NCBI GenBank assembly: GCA_022494885.1
Contig: JAGVSM010003417.1
Span: 372,001-436,000, forward strand
Length of the DNA: 64,000 bases
Direction: 5' to 3'
Origin: Micrasema longulum
Taxonomy: Eukaryota > Arthropoda > Insecta > Trichoptera > Brachycentridae
How positions within the stretch are numbered: the first letter of the stretch is position 1; each line of letters opens with the position of its first letter. Under the pieces are notes generated by a model. That model saw only the letters and a list, made by a program, of their open reading frames with translations. It had not been told where the DNA came from and did not search any database. Positions 55,480 to 64,000 of this stretch are shown one piece after another. A program made the translations under genes and the position numbers.

Positions 55480-56145
55480 TTGTTGTTGGAGAATGCCTGT
55501 CTGAATTCCATACAAAACTCTAATAAAAAATCTAGTAATTTAAACAAAATTTGTTTTTGAGATTGCTAGTGATCGTTTTTTCAAACTTTACGTAAAATAT
55601 GTAAGTGTTCAAAAATTGGCTCGGTAATGGAAAATATTTTTCTAGACCAATGTAATGGAAAACTTTTGAAATTTATGGCAAAGACTGTACCAACTCTAGT
55701 ATTTTGCTTTCGTCCACGTCCCGCCTGGCTGGCGCCACAGAGCTACCGAATGTGGGGAAACTATTATCTAGATTTTTCTAAATGCAAAGCAGAATCGTAA
55801 AGGATTTTTTAAAGGATGTGTGGGAATAACTATTCAAATAATAGTAGTCTTCCACAATGCGAGTATGTGTACACACACAGCACAAAATACGTTTTTAGTC
55901 CATCAGTGTTGATACGCAAACGTTTCTTGGACGGAATTTTTACTTTAAAAAAAATTGATAGCGTCGAATGGCCGATATGAGCGTTGAAATTTTCTTAAAA
56001 ACATACTGCTGAATTGAAATATTTACAACACAATTTGTTTTTTTTAAATAACTCAATTATTTTTAAAAATTTAAACAATTAACATATAATTAAGGCATAA
56101 TTTTAAGAAGAAAACCAAAAAAAATAACACCAAAAACAAAATTTT
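55480..56145. other. intronic, unassigned
   Basis: No repeat family or coding domain recognised. A short GC-rich piece at 55710-55750 has no gene features. Confidence 0.4.
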
Positions 56146-56500
56146 GAGAACATATTACAACAGAGATGAAGAACGTTGAAGAGAAGGTAATATAGAAGTC
56201 TAGGCATCTACAGGGCTTATGACCTGACAATTGCTGGTTTAAGTGGCCACTTTCCACACTGTGTAACATTCACCATTCTGCCTATATTTGAACATCTATA
56301 TTCCTTCAATTCTTTCATCTGTTGATGTTTGTGAAGTTAAAGAGCTGAAACCTTTATTTAAGCCTAGACTTCTATATTACCTTCTCTTAAATGTTCTTCA
56401 TCTCTGTTGCAATATGTTAATATAAACAGCTCCCCAGGGAGTTGAATCCGGTCCTTGTCTACAAAAAATTGGACAAACTCAAAATATTGTTGAAAATTTT
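56145..56500. repeat. element A with inverted ends
   Basis: ATTACAACAGAGATGAAGAA...TATAGAAGTCTAGGC (56153-56205) is the inverted complement of GCCTAGACTTCTATATTACC...CTCTGTTGCAATAT (56363-56417). Between them lies the CTTATGACC...GTGGCCAC...TGTTGATG core. Beyond the right arm come CTCCCCAGGGAGTTGAAT and GACAAACTCAAAATATTGTT. Confidence 0.75.
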
Positions 56501-56509
56501 GAGATTTTA

Positions 56510-56990
56510 TTTGGGACTCTTTTATTATTATTATGGATAACTTATATAGCGCCATTTTCGTAATATGATACCTCAAGGCGCTTTACATAGTGATTATATT
56601 GTTAAATAAATTTAATTGAAGCTTTTAAATTTGTAATTTTTTTTTTTTTGTCACATGCTACGGATTTATTCAAATGATTTAGAGAACAAGTGGGTTTTAA
56701 GTTTTTTCCGAAACATCACTTCACTTTCACAGCCTCGCACCTCTGCTGTGAGAGCATTCCATGCCGTAGGGCCTGCGACTGCAAATGCGCGTTCACTAAA
56801 TTTAGTGCGCTGTTTGCGTAGAGGTATAATAACTTTTCCTCTCGCCGGAGACGTAGCTGATCCAAGCGTGAGACGCCTGTCAGCTAGCTCATCTGGAATG
56901 CATAGTTCCCTTAGATATTCGGGAGCAGAGTTGTGCGGTGACTTATACATTAGCCAACAGAGTGTAGATCCCAAAGTGGTATTCAATCTA
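56510..56990 (-). mobile_element. CR1/L2-like LINE ORF2 C-terminus with hairpin tail
   Basis: The minus frame reads LCWLMYKSPHNSAPEYLREL then CIPDELADRRLTLGSA, RGKVIIPLRKQRTKFSERAF, AVAGPTAWNALTAEVR and FRKKLKTHLFSKSFE-stop. KFxxRAFAVAGPxAWN marks the group. The tail (minus strand) has AAAGCGCCTTGAGGTATC ... AATGGCGCTATATAA. Confidence 0.85.
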
Positions 56991-57589
56991 ATATCATGGA
57001 ATCACTATAACACATTTTACTAGAATATTTAATAATAATTTGAATTTTAATACTCATAAGTTTACTCTATTTAGACTATTTAGAATAACATTAACAATAA
57101 CGTATATTTTTAATTTACTAGATCAGGTAACAAAGGAATCTGAGTCATTTTCGAAATTCAAATCTGGTTCAAAGTTGGTTTGCTCGAACGGGAATGGATT
57201 TCTGCAATCGAATGTGGACTAACTGGTAAATGATTAATATGTATTTATAAATGTAAAATGTAATAATGTGTTAAGTATCAATGATGTGTATAAACTTAAT
57301 ATATATGTATATGTATGTATAAAATATAAAAGTCGTTGGAACAATAGGCATAATCCCCCAGTCTACACACGTGCGTTTCCAGAAATTCTCCAGCAGCCTA
57401 GTGGACCACATGGTGACGATATCTACCTACTGTCTACAAAAGATTCTCTTCGGACATCTATCTCCCTTTGTTAACCATGGAGTTGATACAGTGCTTTATT
57501 TATTTAGTTTTTTATTGCTTAGTTCTTGGCATTAACACTTGACAAACTTACTACTATGCTCTATTTTTTATAAATTTATTGATATAATT

Positions 57590-58055
57590 CTAACTTTGCT
57601 AGAATTCCACTCGTCCATGCGCTTTGTAGCTGCACGATGATTGGTTATCTAGCTTTCATATACCAACTTAAAAATACCTAAATTTTATAAATGGGGTCTA
57701 GAATTACAATCGTCTATGCGCTTAGTAGCTGCAAGACGTGTTGTAATCTTACTCCTTTTTATTATTCATATTATTTTATTTTTTTTAGTATCATTAATAC
57801 ACTAAATTTATTTGTCAATTTTTAAAATGTGTAAATGGGGCTAAATTTCTAACTGTCTATGCGCTCTGTAGCTGCAAGACGTCCTGTAATCTAGATCCTA
57901 TCTGTTATAATTTTTTATTGATCTTAATTGAAAACGAGGAACTAGAATCCCAACCGTCCATGCGCTCTGTAGCTGCAAGACGTACTGGGATATTTATTAA
58001 TTGTACAGCGCCCCTGAGGTGATTTTCACAAAAATGGCGCTATATAAATTATCCA
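57590..58055 (+). mobile_element. CR1/L2-like LINE 3-prime UTR with four internal repeats
   Basis: CATGCGCTTTGTAGCTGCA-like units occur at about 57614, 57714, 57857 and 57959, each with AGAAT/CTAA flanks, spaced 100-145 bp. The segment ends ACAGCGCCCCTGAGGTGATT ... AAATGGCGCTATATAAAT, the same hairpin tail as at 43342 and 56520. No ORF2 sequence is attached. Confidence 0.7.
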
Positions 58056-58159
58056 ACTATACATATACAAATATGTATATGCGAATATATATGTATATAT
58101 GTATGTGTGTGAATGTATAGTTATGAATGCATTACAAGTGTCCCGACTCAACACTGATT

Positions 58160-58490
58160 TTCTAGCGAGTCGGAGCAAGATCACAGACATGGGTCGTTCC
58201 TGATTGTGTCGCTATAAACTGTTTCTCTGTCCTTAACAAATGTATGTATAATGTAATTAATAAATAAATAAATAAATAATAATAAATACCTCACCGTAAC
58301 TTGCGCACCAATGTTGTCTTTGCTGTGGGAAATTTTAGAACCAACGTCGGATTTGTTTCCCCTCTGCCAAGGATCCTCAGAACAGTGAACAAAATCTCAT
58401 AAGACAGTACTGTCGATGCATTCAAGAAGCGAGCGGTGTTATCACTCCTGACATGAGATGACACACTATCCATGTCTTCTAGATCATTCC
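58160..58490 (-). other. unrecognised open segment
   Basis: A 60-codon minus frame (58291-58473) contains LNASTVLSYEILFTVLRILG and RGETNPTLVLKFPTAKTTLV. Its composition is more coding-like than the surroundings. I do not recognise it; it may be a decayed transposon or retrocopy piece. A GGTGAGG near 58296 could be a donor, but no matching neurobeachin sequence is encoded. Confidence 0.2.
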
Positions 58491-58989
58491 ATAACTATAC
58501 CCATTGTACATTTAAATACATCCTAAAATTGCTTAGGTTAATTTAATCCATTGTATTATACTTCATTTTTGCTAATCTATTAGGGCTCAAGAATAAGAAT
58601 GTGGATTGGCTTAAAAATAAATCAATAATAAAATTTATCTTGAACCAACTAAATTTCTTGAAATTTTTTAACATGAGTAATCTGCCGGTGTAAAAGAAAT
58701 TTTAAAAGAACATAATTTGAGATTTGCAAAATCGTACGATTTCAGTTTTTTTTAATCAGAAAACAGCCTTCAAATTCCTTTGTCCAGGCGGATAATGAAT
58801 ATCGTTTTGGAGTGTTTTGATTTTTTTTAACAATATACAAAAGAGGTAAAACAGAGTATACATAAAATGTTTATGAATTTTTGCTTTTAAAATAAATAGA
58901 CCGGTATAAAATTTTTGTGTCATATAATATAATGTTCTTATCCCGTCCAATTTACAGTAACTTAATGTTCTTAAAATTAATATTTAAAA

Positions 58990-59200
58990 AATCTTTGATT
59001 ACTGAGTACATGAAAATAAAATTTTATATGTATAAATTGTATGTATTTATTTGATATGTAATATATTTTCTGTACTAACTTTGTATTCTATGTGGAAATC
59101 TGTTATTAGTTCTAAGTTTATACACTATATCTGTTTGTTTACTAAAAATATGTATGTAGAACTGTTGATTTCCCTAATAAAATAAAATAAAATAAAATAA
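58990..59200 (-). repeat. LINE-related segment, inverted copy of 63110-63230
   Basis: TGGAAATCTGTTATTAGTTC, TATACACTATATCTGTTTGT and ATGTATGTAGAACTGTTGAT are inverted relative to 63130-63220. It ends with AAAATAAAATAAAATAAAAT. Confidence 0.55.
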
Positions 59201-59554
59201 GAAAGAGAAAAGAGAATATTCTGTGAAAGATTAAACGGTACTTTTGTTATTTTATAGTAATTAAAAAAGGAAATTAAAAATATTTTTAAAAAACATTAAA
59301 ATATTCCTTATTATTTAAGGACAACAAAATATATCATAGAAATGAAGAGTAAATATTTTTAGTTTGAATCCAGGATAGTGCGTGTTTTTTAAAAGAAGGA
59401 AAGTTTTGAAAGTTAGGGATCGATGAAATATTATCAGTAAAAATAGAATTAAAAATTTGGGCCTATAAAATATGCATGCCTCTGTGCTAGCCTCGTTTTA
59501 CAAAGTGGTTTTCTAACACAAGATTCCTTCTTTGACTTGATCTATAAAACCAGA

Positions 59555-59835
59555 ACATAGACGACGAGTGTTTTCGACTTGATGGCTGCTTTCAGATCAA
59601 AATCTCAGATAAAAAAATCGAGTGGAGATGAGCCAGGCTCGTTGTGAAGTGGTTGGCGGATTTTCTACCATTTTTGGGGTCCCGGGATTGATTCCTGGTA
59701 GATTTAACATGAAACATTGATTCATTAGGTGGTTTTACATTGCAATATTGCATTGTCCCTGGTCTGGAACCTGAAGCTTTCCTGTAACCCATTAACGAAA
59801 TATACTGAATGCATTTTACTAATGAATGCAAAGCC
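59555..59835 (+). mobile_element. SINE family 3, most complete copy
   Basis: The order is: module (GACGACGAGTGTTTTCGACT...CAGATCAAAATCTCAGAT...ATCGAGTGGAGATGA), tRNA-like head (GGCTCGTTGTGAAGTGGTTG ... CGGGATTGATTCCTGG), body (GTCTGGAACCTGAAGC) and conserved tail (TACTGAATGCATTTTACTAA, TGAATGCAAAGCCGTATGC). It has three modules in one element. Confidence 0.6.
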
Positions 59836-60611
59836 GTATGCATAATATAATTGAACGGTTAATATAAATCTTATTTTATCATTTGAACAGTGACTTAAAT
59901 CGAAATAAATTGGAGTATTAGACTTAAGACTATTGAAATTATAAAATACGATTTACATAAAACACACATAATAATCAACTGTACCTCAATAAAGGAGCAC
60001 GTTTAAAAAAGCGATTTAATTTTTATTTTAATAAAAAAAGGAGTTACTAAAGAATGATGTAGTATGTCGAGAAATGATAGATAGACTTTGATCAGAAAGG
60101 TAAGTGAAAATCTTAACAGGATATTTTATAATTCTAATAAAAACGACGTAATTATTTTAGTAAGGACTATCGGAATTTATCATTGCGTGAATTTTAAAAC
60201 AATATCGATTAATTTATTTGTTACAAAACATAATTCCTTCGAAGCGGTCGGCAGCTTAAAAGCGGGATGTTTCGCTTCCCGAACTTTCGACAAAACGGAG
60301 TCTGGAGATTTATAAAACAAGTTAAGAAATTCGTAACAGGAATTACGGGAATATTAGAAAAGTTGACACGATATTGCTAATTTACAGCGAAAGTTGGATT
60401 CCGACTAGTTTCGAGAGGCGCCGAGTAGGCGCCCGGATATCAGGAAGTTTAGAGGGTACGGATTCGCCAATTGAATTTTAAATGGTGCAGAACTAAGGGT
60501 AAGAGCGACGAGATGAAGTAGGTACTTGTAGGAAGCTTAGAGACGAAGGAGAGCAAGTCAATATAACGTTATTCAGACAGCGGGGAAGTAAAATAAAATA
60601 AAAAGAGCTTA

Positions 60612-61078
60612 TACGAGGGTAGACTGAAAATGAATGCACACATGCTTGTAGAACACGAACAAAAACAAATGGCAAGATCGGGTGAAAAATACATGGAAGT
60701 AAAATTCTTTAGCTTCAAAATCATTTTTTTTAGCATAGTCAGCGTTACGCTTAACACATTTCTCTCAACGTGAAACAAGTTTTTTTATTCCATCATTGAA
60801 AAATTCTTCCGAACTTTCTCGAATACAGGACTTGATAGTTGCCTTCACCCTATAGTCCAAAGTGTAATTATTACCGTTGAGGTCTCTCTTGAGTAGAGGG
60901 AAAAAAATAAAATCGCAAGGCGCAAGACCGGGAAAGTAAGGAGGGTGTGGAATCGGTTCAAACTTTAGGTAGCGCAGAGCCTTTTCAGTTGCGCGCGAGG
61001 TGTGTGGACGAGCTTTGTCATGTTGCATGACTTTACGGTGCCCCCATTGTTCAATAATGAAGCTGGCACATTCTTTGA
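60612..61078 (-). pseudogene. mariner-family transposase, 3-prime half with TIR
   Basis: The minus frame has KVMQHDKARPHTSRATEKAL, FEPIPHPPYFPGLAPCDFIF and FFPLLKRDLNGNNY, then LVSR-stop-EKCVKRNADYAKKNDF. HDKARPH holds the second catalytic Asp; PHPPYFPGLAPCDFIFFP corresponds to the PHPPYSPDLAPSDY signature with the D of the mariner third-Asp position intact in PCDF. A Trp codon appears to have become TGA before EKCVKR. The terminal inverted repeat reads TACGAGGGTAGACTGAAAAT. The 5-prime half was replaced by a LINE at about 61080. Confidence 0.85.
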
Positions 61079-61081
61079 ATA

Positions 61082-61860
61082 TTTCAATATTTTATTTATT
61101 TATTTATTTGTTCATATTTTTTTGCTAACAAACTATAGTTAATAATAAAAATAATGTGACCTCACTGGGGTTTCCCGTGCCGAGGACACTCAACAATATA
61201 CTTTTAAAAAATTAAATTTGAGAATAAACAAAGAAGACTAACTTTAAAAAATGAAGATATTTAACAAATATTCAGACAGTTTTAAAAACAAGGTATTTAT
61301 GTACATCTATATTATTTATATTACAAAACACACAATGAAAATAAAAAAAACCTAACATAAGCTAAACAGTCGTGGAGCAGTTGATTCAGTATTGGTATGG
61401 GCGAATGAGACAATCCATTTTACTTCTACCTAGCTCCACTATCCATTATTTAATAGCCTTTTTAAACATTTTCTCATTACTAATTGCTTTAATAGATAGT
61501 GGAAGTAGGTTATAGATTTTAATTGAATAATACTCAAAATCCCTTTGTCCGAAAATGGTATTAGTTTGTATTTGTTTAAGTTGTCTATGTGTTTAGAATC
61601 TAGTGATTATATTATTTGTATGTGATGTATTGTGGGGGTTATGTCTTTCATTTGAGTAAGAGTAGTTTTCGAATCTATAAGTGAGTACTGTTTTAGCGTA
61701 TAATTGTTTTGGTGTCATAAGTTGTGATTTATGGAATATTTCTTCAGTAGATGTCTGTATCGGGACTCTGAGTATTATTTTAATAATGACACAAATGGTC
61801 ACAATTTAAAACTGTCACTCGCACCACCCCAACCGATTATACCATACTCCAAAATTGATT
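61082..61860 (-). mobile_element. LINE ORF2 C-terminus and 3-prime UTR
   Basis: The minus strand reads TICVIIKIILRVPIQTSTEE and IFHKSQLMTPKQLYAKTVLT, then YRFENYSYSNERHN and TNNIITRF. The UTR has CCTCGGCACGGGAAACCCCA and GTGAGGTCAC (also at 16300 and 49700) and an AAATAAATAAATAAATAAA tail at 61090-61108, next to the mariner fragment. Confidence 0.7.
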
Positions 61861-62744
61861 GGCACAATGCAAAATAAATCTTTAAAAGTTCCTACATTCA
61901 TTATATTTCGAATTGTTTTGAATATATACGTTAATCTCTTAAGTTTATTAGTAACATTTTCGATCTGCTGTATGAATGAATGTACTAAGTGCCAAACGAC
62001 TGCTTCCCTAATCGAAAACTTTACCGCACGCCTCTGGTATGTACTATATGTAAGAAGGGTTTTTATATATTTTTATTTTCTTATTCTTTTAACTTCATTT
62101 AAATTTTTTGCTACTTTTGTGTAAAATGTATGTCTGTTCTTTATATATAAATATATTTAAAACACGTAAAAGCCTACACGGCGTTTAAATAAATAAGCTA
62201 ATATACATGCTCAGTAAATAAAATTATTATTTTTATTTTTTAATGATTACTGGAGCGGTTAACGTAAAAAATATTTTTTTTGACTTACACCCCTCGTTTC
62301 CGAGTTCATACAGAAAGACAAAATAAGGCTAGAGCATTTGATTTGAAACGCTAGGACGAGATTTCTAGTACAGTTCGATGGACTTCAAGTATGTAATTAG
62401 CCAGAAACTGTGAGTGTAATTCCTCCGAGCTCAAATTCCACATTGACTTAATAGGGGGCTTTATTTCCATCTATATTTCTGAAAGAAACAGAATGTGGAT
62501 TTGTAAATTAATTTGTATTCAACGTGATAGAAAAAAAAAGATTGTCATAGTAGTGTTTATATTTTTTTTGAAATTAACACATTTTTTCATAAATTACTTT
62601 TGCGAGACGATGCTGTATGGCATCGCTTTGGTCTTATAGTGACACCTTGAGGAGCGCTGATCTAATGTCGCGCCACCCGATAGCGGGAAAGTGCACCGGG
62701 GAGAAAGGGGAATACATGTAAAATGTAAAGCACGAAATCCGTTT

Positions 62745-63245
62745 TTTTGTGGCTATGGCCGGAAATTTGCGTCCAAATAGCAAAAAATACACGCACAAAC
62801 AGATTGACATATAAAATCAACTGTATAGCAATGAATTGTAATGTTTGCTATGTGCACATGGGAAAACAAAGTAAATGTACATCTGTAAAACAACTTTATG
62901 TAAAAGCTGTGTTACTGTACGCACACAAACATTATTCTCTACCTTCCATAACTCATTTCACAAATACAAGAGTTACTAGATACTCCACCTTAATGCTGCA
63001 AAAACAATTGAAAATTATACAACCTTCGGTAAAAGAGGATTGGTCTATTTCTCGTTTAAATTGTACAATCTACTTCCATTGTCCATAACGACAATTAGTA
63101 AGTACTCACAATATTTTATTTTATTTGGGAAATCAACAGTTCTACATACATATTTATGTAAACAAACAGATATAGTGTATAAACTCAGAACTAATAACCC
63201 ATTTCTACAAAGTATACAAAGTTATTAAAGAAAATATATTACATA
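62745..63245 (+). mobile_element. LINE ORF2 C-terminus, related family
   Basis: The frame reads SVKQLYVKAVLLYAHKHYSL, PSITHFTNTRVTRYSTLML and LKIIQPSVKEDWSIS. It aligns with KQLYAKTVLTYRFENYS... of 61082-61860. A shifted frame then gives RLVYFSFKLYNLLPLSITTI. The end is AATAAATACATATAAG. Confidence 0.7.
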
Positions 63246-63249
63246 TCAA

Positions 63250-64000
63250 ATAAATACATATAAGTTTGTACATATAATAATATTATTTTCATGTACTCGT
63301 AAATATTTTTCAATAATCAAAGAATTTTTTAATTACTGTAAATTTACTGTAAGTTACTGTAAAATGGGCGGGATTAGGACAAGCATGCTTGAAGAGAGGA
63401 TAAGGAAGGGAAGGAAAATGTACATATTTATTATAATATAAAATTGCTATTAAGAAATGGATAGTAAAGGTGGGTTGCGCACGGATCGATGAGTGGATCA
63501 AGCCAAATAGGTAAAAAAAAAGTGTCCTGATTATGAAATTGTGTCTACAAGTATACATGAATTTGTTATGTTTTTATGATTATTTTAGTTAATATTGCTT
63601 AGTATATTTACTATGAAAATTGGGTTAGTTAGATTAATTACGTTTTTATTTTCTTATTATGTTACTTTTGTTAAATAACGAATTTTTAGGTATGTTTCAC
63701 TAGTACTAACTACAAACGTTTATTTAACTTTTTTTTACTTTAATTAAAATTTTTAAACAACTCCCATAAATGTTTTTTTTTTCTTCTTTTTTTTGTACTT
63801 TCATTAGTAACCTTACATATAAATATTATATAATATGGGATCTTCACTGGTCCATTAGAGTTAAATCTAACTGTGTAAAATATAAAACTATGTAACCGTA
63901 CTGTATGTTTCCTAAATAAAAGAAAATAAAAACACTTATTGTAAAATAAAAATAATACAAAAATTGTAAAAGTATAAATAAATAAATTAAAGGATTCGTC
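63250..64000 (+). mobile_element. AT-rich LINE 3-prime UTR-like region to the right edge
   Basis: Shares TAATATTATGTTA, GAAAATTGGGTTAGTTAGATT and TTTGTTAAATAACGAATTTT ... ATGTTTCAC with the insertion at 37618-37833. It ends in A-rich AATAAATAAATTAAAGG. No exon found. Confidence 0.4.

Noticed and set aside
58291..58473. Candidate upstream neurobeachin exon
   Set aside because: LNASTVLSYEILFTVLRILG does not match the expected upstream region and the segment ends in an in-frame stop. Kept only as an unrecognised open segment.

Overview
This window is a strongly AT-rich piece of an arthropod nuclear genome, most likely an insect. It carries the central part of one large gene, read from the minus strand, embedded in long introns packed with old transposable elements. 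The gene is the insect orthologue of neurobeachin (Drosophila rugose, rg), a very large BEACH-family scaffold protein. The assignment rests on seven exons whose translations join in frame, with matching intron phases and GT/AG splice sites, into the conserved N-terminal concanavalin-A/LamG-like domain followed by the start of the armadillo-like DUF4704 region. Lepidoptera is a guess, based on the style of the LINE and Helitron-like repeats.

Exon order along the gene is 38837-38958 (A), 25718-25964 (B), 21309-21455 (C), then a choice of 14449-14505 (D1, with a possible longer form 14302-14505) or 11221-11328 (D2), then 2532-2672 (E), 1362-1507 (F) and 951-1164 (G). Using D1-short gives 358 continuous codons. 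Downstream exons lie beyond the left edge. I found no exon in 38959-64000, so the upstream intron is at least 25 kb or the upstream exons were missed.

The most interesting gene feature is the D position. D1 and D2 start with nearly the same peptide (SQFRFDNE / SQFKFDNE), have the same phase (0-0) and diverge afterwards. They look like a duplicated, alternatively used exon pair. D1 also has a second in-frame, phase-0 donor that would add 49 residues.

The rest is mainly transposon debris. It includes 3-prime ends of several non-LTR retrotransposon families (CR1/L2-like with a hairpin tail, RTE-like, and RNase-H-bearing), Tc1 and mariner transposase fragments, Helitron-like elements, three tRNA-headed SINE families, palindromic MITE-like elements, and terminal pieces that look Penelope-like and carry degenerate hammerhead-ribozyme-like cores. 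The most frequent unclassified repeat is a unit of about 385 bp (called element A here), present in at least 14 places as single, permuted, tandem or inverted copies. Several nested insertions allow relative dating.

A few intronic islands differ from the AT-rich repeat background and could be regulatory: 15840-16050 (TGACAG plus ACAATG cluster), 18100-18350, 33343-33442 (CRE-like cluster), 46935-47130 (Ets-like cluster) and 4850-5090. No true tRNA, rRNA, CRISPR, operon or bacterial feature is present.
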